Assembly (NCBI GenBank): GCA_965644295.1
Contig: CBFFRP010000263.1
Span: 434,001 to 498,000 of the forward strand
Source: Paraphysomonas bandaiensis
Lineage: Eukaryota; Chrysophyceae
Direction of reading: 5' to 3'
DNA length: 64,000 bases
Shown here: piece after piece, positions 11,405 to 27,474 of the stretch
Layout of the letters: the number at the start of each line of letters is the position of its first letter
Numbering within the stretch: position 1 is the first letter of the stretch
The notes under the pieces: model-generated
Database searches by the model: none
Seen by the model: the letters and a program-made list of their open reading frames with translations, nothing else
What the model was told of the DNA's origin: nothing
Position numbers and translations under genes: made by a program

Positions 11405-11567
11405 CAGTGATCTCAACAGGCAGTCAGTGTAGTGTGATAGACTGCTAATAGAACATGATGATGATGACAATGATGATCATAGAAAACAATTTCATTTCAT
11501 TAGATTTAATTAGAGTATAGAGTATCACAGATTGACTGTGTATAGTCTATTCATATATATATCCATC

Positions 11568-12970
11568 ATGTGCTTACCTACAGGGCATATATTCGGTTCT
11601 ATATACAAACGTTATCCTCATATACAAGATTTAAAACCATTATTTGATTTATTAGGATTCTCTGAATCTTTAATCTCAACACTCTATCGTCAATTTAAGA
11701 GAATCAGATCCACTACTGGATTAGTTGAAGTCTCACGGATATTAGAACATTATGATCTTGATGACAGTGAATTAGGTCGACGTATTTTTTCAATCTTTGA
11801 TTCCAATCCAAAGAGAGTTGACTTTCGGTGTTTCGTCGTATGTCTGTGGAATATATGTACCCTAGATACCGTTGGCTTAGGTATAGTTTCGCGTGAATCA
11901 TTGACCCATTTAACCTTTTCTTCAGTTAATTTTGGCTACGACTTACTGATATATTCACCTGAGGATATTCTTTCTAATGATTCCATTCTTTCTGCTCTTT
12001 ACGGCGACAGACTCTATGACAGATCCACTATGGTCCGGTACGTTTGTGCGTACATCGAATACTCATTTTGTCTTATCCTTGCTGTAGTATCAATCGCATG
12101 GTGGGGTGCCACCCATTAGGGGACCTCGGACGTCAAGAATTTCTTATGTTTTGTGAGCGTTTTCCCTCTTTCTTAACGCCTCTGCATAACATTCAGTGCA
12201 CTCTGCGCGCTCGTGTTCTTGGGACTAAAGTGTGGTCACAATTATCAGATATACGATTCAAGAATGATTGTGACAAGAAGCAGTCTACGCTGCTTGATTT
12301 ATGCTCAACACCAGGTGCTGGAAAGGATTGTAGAGAGGAACCCACTCAGAGACTTGAGAATGAACGTAGCAGTCGTAGAGAGAAAGTTATATCTACATGT
12401 AGAGAGCCGTATAACTTTCGGTTGATTCCCTCCAACCGTGTGAACTTGGGCTCAGACCACAGTAATTATTCAATGTTTTCGTCGAAGGCGTCAGACGATT
12501 CATCAATTAGTTCTCCTGCTTTAGAACCACGTTATCGGACATCCCCTAGCTGTGGTGCAACCGGTAAACCACCGACTGCCCACCCGAATGCTCCACCGAA
12601 CACAACCCGACCTCCACTTCCGAAGACTGTGACCCAAAGTGATTTGAAGGACTCCTCCTCTTTATCCACGAATTCAAAATCTAAGTCACCCTTAAAGTGT
12701 TCTAGTTCCAGGGAGCATACACAGTCTGATATCAACTTCCAAATACTCCAATTGGATCGTTCTGATACAGATGACAGAGATAACCTGCGGAGGATCATGT
12801 CCGATGTCTCCAGTCTAACCGACCCGTCGTTTGCCTCAGTTCCCAGTTCCCCCGAGCAGTATTGTGTTATCCAAATATCGAAGCTGGTGAAGAAGCCACA
12901 TAATATATATTCAAATCCTGCACGAAATAAGGTAATTCCAACAACTTTCGAACCAGATTTTGGGATTTGA
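11568..12970 (+). CDS. EF-hand (calcineurin B-like) protein
   Basis: Two exons, 11568-12037 and 12088-12970, flank a 50-nt intron (GTACGT..CTGTAG) and give 450 residues. Residues 30-130 resemble calcineurin B-type EF-hand pairs (LISTLYRQFKRI, IFSIFDSNPKRVDFRCFV), but the loops lack most calcium ligands, so binding is doubtful. A second EF-like region ends in FLTPLHNIQCTLRARVLG, like the LLxPAFxxQxxLRxxxLG motif in protist EF-hand proteins. The C-terminal 200 residues are Ser/Pro-rich and probably disordered. The start is the first ATG; upstream in-frame codons begin only with TTG. The exact family name is uncertain. Confidence 0.8.
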
Positions 12971-13924
12971 TTAACAGATTATCATACATCTATCGTTATT
13001 TCCTTTTCAATTTGAAGAGTTTGTATGGCCGTGACACGTGTGTACCATAACGCATACCCTCATGTGGCCCCCGTGGGTACAGAATCAAAGGAAGTGTGCG
13101 TGTACTACTTTGTGTTTGTTATTTTATTCTGACTGTGCTTTGTAATCATGTGATGTCAAAAGTAAATACTCTGAGCTGAGTTTCCCCTTTGGAATATTAC
13201 TTGATCGTTTAGTAAGAACCTATGAATATATTAGTCTAATTAAAGAATACTTCTATTAATATTACAAAAGACAAGAAAGACCTGAGAGCGCTTTGTGAAA
13301 GCGCTACTTTCTAGTTTATATGTTTATATCGTATATATATCACCATACCAACCCTTGTAGTTGTCGCATTGGTTGTGCTCTATATAAAAAGTAGAAGATA
13401 TGGGGTCTGTCAATACTTTACTATAATATATTAGCATATTTATATATGTGCTATGTGCAACTTTCGTGTAGAGGTAACAATTTACTTAACCAATACTTGT
13501 GTTCGCAAACTATTAGTCAATCACTTACCATTTACTGTTTACAATACACCAGACATTCTAAAAATATAAGCTGAATATATATATATAGTATGATGTATGA
13601 TGCTTCCATCACTAATTGATGCAAGGTCTCAACGCCTATTGCTAAATAATCAGACATTCACTATGATGCTTCCTCTAGAATCATCTAATGTCAGATGTCA
13701 GACGCATAATAAATCAATATAACATGTGTGTGCAGTGAAAGGATTATACATTGTGAAATGCGAAGCCTGTTTTTATATATATAATATATCATAACAATTT
13801 TATTACAGTTTAAGGTTTAAGATAAATATTTCGACATCAAAGTAATAAGAAGTAAAGCAATTTAAATAAGAAATCCATTGGTATTGTACACTAAATACAA
13901 ACACAACGACAATTTAATACATCG
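12971..13924. other. Intergenic with one repeat fragment
   Basis: The stretch 13631-13672 (AACGCCTATTGCTAAATAATC then AGACATTCACTATGA) is a lone terminus of the long-TIR repeat family. Nothing else is recognised. Confidence 0.5.
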
Positions 13925-16251
<2,327 letters not shown>

Positions 16252-16289
16252 TGTATGTATATGTATGTGTAATATCAGTATGTATGAAC

Positions 16290-16549
16290 TAATATGTATA
16301 TCCGTGATATGATAGATAATAAAGTATGAAGTGTGAAGTATGAAGTGTGAAGTACGAAGTGTGAAGATGTATAACACTTGCACTATATGTATATCAGTGA
16401 TATGATAGATAATAAAGTATGAAGTGTGAAGTATGAAGTGTGAAGATGTATAACACTTGCACTATATGTATATCAGTGATATGATAGATAATAAAGTATG
16501 AAGTGTGAAGTATGAAGTGTGAAGTACGAAGTGTGAAGATGTATAACAC
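16290..16549. repeat. Minisatellite upstream of the kinase gene
   Basis: Three units of about 79-95 bp contain GATATGATAGATAATAAAG and nested GTATGAAGTGTGAA or TACGAAGTGTGAA sub-repeats, then ATGTATAACAC. The array starts about 40 bp before the kinase ATG and probably covers its promoter or 5' UTR. Confidence 0.85.
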
Positions 16550-16805
16550 GAATGTACCTCACATCACACTTTTGATTTCTTCAGTCTTGTTTTAAGATAT
16601 ACACAATACGTTGATTATAGACTACTTCAGTATACTTTATCAACATAGCATGAGGATGATATGGTGACCTTATTTCATCTAATCTACATCTTCATTTCAC
16701 TTACTCATCCCTTTAGAACTCGAAGTCAGAACAATCCAATCACGTCACTTTAATTTTGGCTGTTTCTTTCAGCTTCTTTCTAAAAAAATACGGGATCTCA
16801 GATCT

Positions 16806-17010
16806 TTCCCATCTTTACATAGTCCAAGTATATTAACGGATCTCTAGCCCGTCAAGAACATCCCGTTTATTTTCTGTATTTCAGACCATACATCTTGTAT
16901 GGATGTACGGGATATAGATTTCCTATCTTTCCACAACCCAAATACATTAACGGATCTCTGACCGTTAAGAACATCCCGTTTATTTTCTGTATTTCAGACC
17001 ATACATCTTG
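16806..17010. repeat. Tandem duplication of about 110 bp
   Basis: Two adjacent diverged copies share TATTAACGGATCTCT, AAGAACATCCCGTTTATTTT and CAGACCATACATCTTG. They lie between the divergently transcribed kinase and NVL genes. No open frame links them. Confidence 0.8.
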
Positions 17011-17241
17011 GGTGGGGCTATGAGCATATATATATACATATAGCTCAGTCTTAAGGGAACATACCATGGAATAGAGAACTTAACTAAATATATTATAAAA
17101 AACCATAAAAAAGGATTTGTTTATCATTTCTATGCAATTCATATCCATTCATTATAACTCATAACCTATCAGTGGATTACTAGTGCTCATTCTATATATA
17201 TATATAACAGTTACTCATATAGATATCCATATATTCATAAA

Positions 17242-20347
<3,106 letters not shown>

Positions 20348-21255
20348 ATAGTGTGATTAGTAAATAGTAAACTAATAATAGTACCAACGACTATCATATC
20401 TCCAATGCTATCTTCACTCTATTTAAATAAGATTTAAGGTTAGTCTTGATATTTAGTAAGGATATACTTGATATTATTAGAGATAAAGATTGAACGATAA
20501 GGCCTAATAGTATAATAGCAAGACACGTTTGAGCAGAGCGTTAGCACCACACATGTGCGTATCTTGTACAGTCGCGTATCATGTATAGTTTGGTAAATAT
20601 TCAGTCTATTTGGTATTTCATTGTATACGTGTGTTGTATTCACGCGTTAAGAGATATACGTGAATCAATGACTCCTAATATATTTTACTATTGGATTGAA
20701 AATAGAACCTGTGCACAAGGTAGTGACAGCGGAATATGTGTACTCCTTCCACCTTATCACAGAAACGTGCATGACGATTACGCTGGCGTAGTGCTAAAAA
20801 TGCTGAAATCGTAGTGGGAAGTCCTTTGTACATGACCTCGTGCTCTCTGTAGATTCCACTATTTTGTATTTTGAACCATAGTGGAAAATAGCTGAATTTT
20901 AATTACAAATGTCAATTAGCGTTGTTATACGTATGTTATAGAGCTATATAATCAGATAGAGTTATATGTATCCACTTGATATCATAATGTTCACTTGATA
21001 CGGTTTGGCACAGTGTAGAACAACACTATCTATTCACACCGAAATCTCCTGATGAGAGCATGCAGTCTAGGATCAAATAAAAGAGAAGTGTATAGCATTA
21101 ATTACTCTCCGTAAATACTGCCACTATGTGCAATTATCTAGACTACATGCATCACTGCTTATCATAATATGAAGTACATTCCCAACATGTAAAGTCTGAG
21201 CCACGGTGGCTCGACGAACAAAAGCCCATAACTGAAAGACAAGGTTGATATCTCA
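20348..21255. other. Intergenic between convergent genes
   Basis: No supported gene. The 77-residue frame at 20581-20814 lacks family resemblance and splice context. Confidence 0.5.
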
Positions 21256-22345
21256 CTAAGATGTCATAGCTCGATGCCCCTGATATCCTGCTTTAGATGC
21301 CAGAGCACGACTCTTTTTCGCGGCCATTTCCAATATTTCAATTTTCTTCTGCCAGTTCTTCAGAGTACTCTGTAGTTCATACATAGATCGCTTCTGCATG
21401 ATATAATCCTCAACATTAGGCATCTCAGATGCCTCGTCGATCTGTTGCCTTAGTCTGTTGTTCTGTCTTGTATCTGTGCTCACCTCCTTATTAACTTTAT
21501 TTACTTCTTGAGATAATTTATTCAGCAATGCTCTTTTGTTTGTGGTCTCGGTGCGGAGCCACTCAGACTCCGCCATTTTCTCATTCAACTGACGCTTCAA
21601 TTCGTTCAATACCCTGAGTGTTTTACCAGTCGAAAGCTTAACAGTCAAAAGCTCTTCATTTCTTTCCTCGATTTTTGCCACATATTGCTTATTCTCAATC
21701 TGCAGTTGGTGGAAATCAATGTAGTGTAAAACATCACCAATCTCTTCCTTTTGACTCAACTGCTTCTCTACTTTATGAATCTGGCTTTTTAGAGTTGCAT
21801 TCTTCAGACGTAACTTCTCCACCATAGAATCCTTGGATTTCAACTTTTCTTCCAAGTATCGAGTGACTCTTTCTGCCATAATTTTTCCTGTTCTAGAGTT
21901 CTCTGCCCCGACAACAACGTCCCTTTTGAATTCGTAAGCATCTCTCTTCAATTCACTTATTCTAATTTCAGTTTCCTCAAGTACAGCACGTAAAGTATCT
22001 ATCATCTTCTCATAGTTCTTCTTATTTTTTTCCATTTCTGTATGTAAATCTTCCTGTACCAGAATAGCAATATCATATTTTTGATCTATGGTTAGTGCAG
22101 GAGGAGCATTGCGTCTTTTATTTCTTGGTTTCCGCTTATCATCTTCTTCAATCCCCATTTCCATCTTCTTCTTTTCATAATATTTTTGATAAACAGAATT
22201 TTCAAGATTTATTCTGTCAATTTCTTGTTTTAAGTTTGCTACCTGTATATATATAGAGAGAGTTCATCATGCTGGTGTATACATATATAAGCGAGCACAC
22301 CAGTACCTTATTCTCCAAATCTATTCTTCGACTTTGAAGTGACAT
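21256..22345 (-). CDS. CCDC113: CCDC113-type ciliary coiled-coil protein
   Basis: Two exons (22345-22307 and 22242-21256) around a 64-nt intron give 341 residues, close to the family length. Nearly all of it is coiled coil after an N-terminal basic patch (KRKPRNKRRN). The core matches the CCDC113/CCDC96 domain: LRLKNATLKSQI, QLSQKEEIGDVLHYIDFHQL, QIENKQYVAKIEERNEEL, and then KLSTGKTLRVLN. The ending NWQKKIEILEMA favours CCDC113 over CCDC96. Known members (FAP263 in algae) sit on axonemal doublets and support beating and centriolar satellite function. The short first exon (13 codons) sets the start at MSLQSRR. Confidence 0.88.
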
Positions 22346-22872
22346 TCTTAAGAGATCTTGTGTATGTCAATACCTATAAATTGAAAGCAAATACTTATAA
22401 TTTAACACACTCTCTTAATAGTAACTTCAGTTGTGTCTTATCTTTATCATAGTGATGCTATGTATGTATATGTATATGTGTATATGTACGCATGTATGTA
22501 TATATATATATGTATGTATATGTATGTATGTATATGTAACACACAGCGGTTACTTTTTCTAGCTTTCTTTATATAACGTATACACTGTATAAGGGTCAAT
22601 AATACACTTAGTATATACTGCTGCTGGTGAGTACTATTTTCAGTTTATGACATATGGCTTTCACACTTGCATACCAAATTATCCCCAATATGGGATCAAA
22701 TAATCCCCAATATGGGATCAATGGAATAGAATGATGTGTGGTGGATAGATGCCGTATATCTGTGAACCAAATCATCCAGAACTCTAAACTATAGAAATCT
22801 CTTACTATACATACCCACTTCAATAATCTTACTTTAAAGCTTATATACATATCAGACTTCATAGTTTAAATC

Positions 22873-23501
22873 ATGGTGTTTCTTGGACAAATAGTATCAA
22901 CTCCATATGGTGTGGGTAAAATTGTGGAGAAACGTGAAAATGATTTGGTTGTTATTCCCACTTCATGGGAGTTAGCCTACGGTCAGAAACCCACCTTTTA
23001 TCTTAGCGAACAGGACGTTTCCCCTTACTTCTCTGTTAATGATGGTGTCGTAACTCAATATGGTTACGGAAAAGTTGATGCCATTAGAGAGGAGGATGGT
23101 GTGTACGTCGTTACCCTGGATACTTGGCATCTGGCTACTGGCAATAGCCCTACACTATACCTTCAAGGGGACAACTTGCTTTTCAAGGTATGACCTTTAC
23201 TTTTGAATAGTTCTTTTATTCTAAATATACACTTTATTTGTAGTCTTCATTTTCTGTGGGAAGCAAGGTCACTTGCATGTATGGCACTGGTAATGTCATC
23301 GGAATCAGGGCAGATAAAGTTATTCTTGTCGAGCCTGAGAACTGGGTTCTTGCGAACAACAAGCCCCCTGTATTTTACTTGAACATCGATGCTGTAGAAG
23401 TAGTCGAGGAAAATAGACCTGCAGAGAAAACTGGGGTTAAGGCTGGAGCGACCACATCTACGACATCTGGCAAGAAGAAAAGCTTTTGCGTGATATCATA
23501 A
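22873..23501 (+). CDS. Triple-repeat protein with C-terminal CaaX box
   Basis: Two exons (22873-23187 and 23244-23501, intron 56 nt) give 190 residues. The protein is three copies of a roughly 55-residue unit, each with a YGxG turn, a strand region and a W-x-LA-x-x-x-x-P-x-x-YL ending (SWELAYGQKPTFYL, TWHLATGNSPTLYL, NWVLANNKPPVFYL). A TSTTSGKKKS linker leads to the terminal CVIS. The lysines plus CVIS form a polybasic and farnesylation (CaaX) signal, so it is probably anchored to a membrane. Repeats of this kind occur in uncharacterised protist proteins and resemble small SH3/Tudor-like barrels. No function is assigned. Confidence 0.85.
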
Positions 23502-24088
23502 TTCCGACGTATTTACACGGGCCTGTTCATTGAGCAGATTGCTCCATTTTGTCGTTTACTGTTGGAGATATAGCATTCTTTTTGTGCTGCGCTAGCAGTG
23601 TCCTGTCTAATTAATCATTTATTTTTGAATGGGGAAGCTTTAGTATGTCGAGGTCATTACATCCATCTAACCAAATAATTGCTGCGAATTAAGTATCTAA
23701 TCGATATTGCTAATCTAATCGCTATAGGAAGTTGAATTAAGTTACACATCATCTTGTTGTAAATATAGAGAACAGCTTCTGAGATATCACGTGTATTGTG
23801 TAGCAAATCTAGGATCTATTATAGGTGTATAGATGTATAGATCTCGCCTAAGTCTATTGTTGGTGCATTTCGATACTGTATAGTTGTAATAAAAGTACTC
23901 TTGCCTAAGTAAGTAAGCGACCAGAATGTTGTACAAAGAAATAAGAAAGACATAATCGAAATAATGTTGTCGTAGTTAGGGTATAGCAATGTAAGAATAT
24001 TTAGTTCTTTCTTTTTTATCAAACCTCTGAGCTGTATAAGGGAATACGATAAAATGACTTAGTTATTCTTTATGTTATAGCTTAATTA
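23502..24088. other. Intergenic, no gene seen
   Basis: AT-rich spacer up to the hAT element. Its last bases hold the left copy of the 8-bp target duplication, CTTAATTA (24081-24088). Confidence 0.5.
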
Positions 24089-24856
24089 CAGGGATAGGGA
24101 ACAATATATTGATTGGTGGACTGGTCATATATTCCATCAATATTGTTTCTGTTAAAAGCGCTCACAATACTATTGCAATATAACGCAATCAATATTATGA
24201 TATAGAATCTTAACTGTATGGTGCAAAATATACGCCTATGTCTACAAATATCCGGAAAATAAGAAAAAAAACGTACTATATCAATACAGAGGATGATGAA
24301 TCAGAAGTTGGCTATGCAGAAAAAATTCTTCAATCAGCTCAAAAATTTAAGAAACGGGAAGTTGAAATATCTAAGTACAGGTGCACGAGTCATGTAGTAT
24401 GTACTTCCAATACATGTGAACGCCTGTTCAGCGCAGCAAAACTGATTATATCAGTGTTGCGCAATCGTATGCATCCTACTACACTTAATATCTTAATATG
24501 CTGTTGTTACTGAAAGCTAACCGACAGTTGTGGCCGGATGCAAGCATATTTCAATCATTATTGAATGAATATGGTGATGATGATGTCACCGATGATGGCT
24601 CAGAGGATGAGTATGAGGAAACTTTTAATTAGTTAAGAGTAGTGGGCTTGATTATCAAGTGACCTTAGACCTTATAATGGCAAATACTAAAAATGGAAAC
24701 TACGAACTACGGATGTGTTTACTTACTGATTAGTCATATACTAATATATTGCAATATATTGAAATAGTATTGTAAGGCCGGTTTAAAAAATCCATCAATA
24801 CTATTGATGGAACGCTATCTAACAATAGTATTGCAACATATTGTTCCCTATCCCTG
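24089..24856 (+). mobile_element. Non-autonomous hAT element, copy 1
   Basis: The terminal inverted repeats are CAGGGATAGGGAACAATAT at the left and its complement ending TCCCTATCCCTG at the right. The 8-bp target duplication CTTAATTA is perfect (24081-24088 and 24857-24864), diagnostic of hAT. At 768 bp it is far too short for a full transposase and keeps only the 3' end of the gene. A second copy with the same structure lies at 43622-44430. Confidence 0.93.
24365..24632 (+). pseudogene. hAT transposase C-terminal remnant
   Basis: The frame contains NTCERLFSAAKLIISVLRNR, the core of the hAT dimerisation domain. Compared with copy 2, an insertion of about 8 bp after ACACTTAA shifts the frame, so translation ends early. 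The original C-terminus (an acidic DDGSEDE tail) continues in another frame. The catalytic domain is missing, so the element depends on a transposase made elsewhere. Confidence 0.85.
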
Positions 24857-25507
24857 CTTAATTATGACATGATGATGAAGTAAGAGTTTACGGCGACCCA
24901 TAGAATGAAGTGGGGGGTTATGCAAAGGATACGAAGACGTTGGAATGAGAAAACAGGATACAACGACATGGAGTGATTGAGATGCAAGCATATGTTGTAA
25001 GCTAATCCTACTATATACTTTCTACTCACTCTGTCATCTCAATTATAGCCGTCTCTATGTCTACATGTTCTTATCACAGCCACCTAAGAGATTCATACCC
25101 TAGACCCTTAAAGCTGCAAGTTCCGAATTGATGTGTACTGCTGCTACCTTGACCTCTATGTACAGCTTAGAATATGGATACATGCATGGATCTGGATATG
25201 TCTTATCAACGGCTGGGCTGGATACATAATTGTCATAAAAATATGGTATTTTCGGATTGAAAAATGTGTGTATAAAAGTCAACTAATAGTGAAAAATCGC
25301 TTCTTTTTGTTTTTATATGTCCATTTTTTCCTTTTTTTCTAGTAACTCTATTCTCCTCACTGGTGCTGTACACAGCAGTCAGCAGTATATACAGCAGTAT
25401 ACTACTTTACTATACTGCTATTCAACATATGAGGTATGCAATTGAAGCACAGGCAGAGTTCATAACTGAGAGAATTAAGGCAGCAAAGACTACTATATGG
25501 TCTATAA
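24857..25507. other. Intergenic, no gene seen
   Basis: Nothing recognised beyond the hAT target duplication at 24857-24864. Short frames occur at 25133-25584 without family resemblance. Confidence 0.45.
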
Positions 25508-27136
25508 ATGATGCCATGGTTTTGGAATATACCAATACTTGTATTGGGAATAACAGCGTTGACTTGTTATACAAGTTCTCTTGAGATATTAGTATCGCAT
25601 AAGCATTGCTTATATCATATTGGTTTATTGCATAATAATATAATAGTACAACCATTTAGGACAGTAGTATTAGATGACCATGATGCATCATCATCAATGC
25701 TTCATGTTAGTGTTCAGGGTGTTTTGTTCGATGCCATTCGTCTGGATAAGAAGGATGTCGACTGGCAGTATATCGGTATGATCACTATACTTGACGATGA
25801 TCAAGTCCTCTTCTCAACTTCATTTAATTCAACACCCCAGATTGAAATTATAGATATCAGCCCATACATAAATGTACAATTGATCGGAAACACAAGTTTA
25901 GCCGACATTAGAATATCCGGTGAAGATAGCGTAACTTTATCTTACCCGTTGATTGCTGGGTATATTGTGCCCGTGTATACGGATACTCGGAGGTATAATA
26001 TGCTTATGTCATCATATATCCGGGTTGTTGACGCAGTTGACAATTTTATTCAGCACTTGTCATATTTTGATACGTATATTTCAGCACCAGATCTGCTCGA
26101 ATATATATGTGCTGATAAAGAATGCGATAGTAATCCTCCCAGGAAAGTTGTCGGTGTATTGTACTGGCCTAGTGGTTTGGGCATCAGCACACCTTACTAT
26201 ATACGAGAAGGCTACCGTATTTTGGATCATGTTCACCATATATGTGCATGTGTTCGTTGTACGCATACCACTCTGCCTTACGTTCATGAGCTTGTGGCAT
26301 CTATACTCACTGGTGTTGACATCGATATACTGAAACGATCATATAATTATGTGTCGCTGGGGTATGCTTGCTACACTGCTTCTGGAGGAACACATTTAGG
26401 AGTGCGACCTACTAAATCGCAGGGTTATAAAACAGGACCATTTGATTTGTTGTATTCGAACGAAGATGGACTTGTGAAGTGCATATTGGAAGATTGTGTG
26501 CATCTAACTGATTCAAGGTATATCTATATTCGTGAACATAGTGTGTACACATGGAGTTGCTTGAGTATGTATTTCTTGTTCAATTTGTTATGCAAGTATA
26601 TTGCATTGCAAACTAGTATTCTGCTCAAAGCATGTAATTGGAAGGCAGTGTTATACTATGGCACAACATCCAAATTTGACGCTAATATTTATTCTTTATA
26701 CAGGTATCTTGAGTTAATTCCTTTGCCGTATTTGATTCCAGAGATGGCACCCAATGAATTCGAAGTAGGCACGTTTTTGATATATAATAACTACTACAAG
26801 TTCGTTTTCAACCACGAGAGCCCAGCGTATTACGTTACACTAAACCAAAGTTGGACAGGAGGAGTAAACCACTTCGTTGACAATGATTTCTATTACTTAA
26901 AACAAAGATACAACACCCGATATCAGAATTTTGTGGATACGGTCACTGGAAATAAGGCGGTGCTGTTCATGGTCACCTGTTTAAATATCTGCAACCTCAC
27001 TCGATTACACAATACTATTAAATATAAATACCCACGACTAGTGTTTGACATTGGCGAGTTTATTATACCCCATATTGATGATTGGATGGGATATGCTCGT
27101 ACTCTTATGAATCTTAGTGATAGCGAAATGAATTAG
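25508..27136 (+). CDS. Membrane-anchored DUF1796 papain-like cysteine peptidase candidate
   Basis: A hydrophobic N-terminus (MMPWFWNIPILVLGITALT) suggests a signal anchor or secretion signal. The middle of the protein holds the DUF1796 pattern SLGYACYTA, PFDLLYSNEDGLV and LEDCVHL, followed by FNHESPAYY, YNTRYQNF and KAVLFMVT, a family predicted to have a papain-like fold. The preceding 270 residues are beta-rich and unassigned. The frame is open for 542 codons. However, 26518-26703 looks like a 186-nt intron (CAAG/GTATAT ... TTTATACAG), and removing it gives the family-like junction LTDSRYLELIPLPYL in the same frame, for about 480 residues. Substrate unknown. Confidence 0.72.
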   Translation: MMPWFWNIPILVLGITALTCYTSSLEILVSHKHCLYHIGLLHNNIIVQPFRTVVLDDHDASSSMLHVSVQGVLFDAIRLDKKDVDWQYIGMITILDDDQVLFSTSFNSTPQIEIIDISPYINVQLIGNTSLADIRISGEDSVTLSYPLIAGYIVPVYTDTRRYNMLMSSYIRVVDAVDNFIQHLSYFDTYISAPDLLEYICADKECDSNPPRKVVGVLYWPSGLGISTPYYIREGYRILDHVHHICACVRCTHTTLPYVHELVASILTGVDIDILKRSYNYVSLGYACYTASGGTHLGVRPTKSQGYKTGPFDLLYSNEDGLVKCILEDCVHLTDSRYIYIREHSVYTWSCLSMYFLFNLLCKYIALQTSILLKACNWKAVLYYGTTSKFDANIYSLYRYLELIPLPYLIPEMAPNEFEVGTFLIYNNYYKFVFNHESPAYYVTLNQSWTGGVNHFVDNDFYYLKQRYNTRYQNFVDTVTGNKAVLFMVTCLNICNLTRLHNTIKYKYPRLVFDIGEFIIPHIDDWMGYARTLMNLSDSEMN

Positions 27137-27474
27137 TTTGTACAATGTTATGCCAGTAACTTCATAAAGAAATCTCAAACTTACGCTGATATGCTGCACT
27201 CGATCCTGCTTAAACTTAGGACTGTGTATTTCCACTACCCTAGTGATTGAATTCTTGTGTCCATTTGATAAGGATGTGAAGGTTGCTATTCGCTACAATG
27301 AGCGATTTATGTGCGCTTCTTTTTTTCTTTTATATGTAGTCAATTATTGGTCAATTATTGGTAAATATTGACCAGAGAATGGTTTGATGACGAAATAAAA
27401 TTCTTACAGTTAATGCTTCTACCTAATCGTATCGCACCGAAATACCAAATCTGCAAACTATTACAAATATATAT

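Noticed and set aside
20581-20814. 77-codon frame after NVL
   Set aside because: No family resemblance, AT-rich composition and no supporting context.
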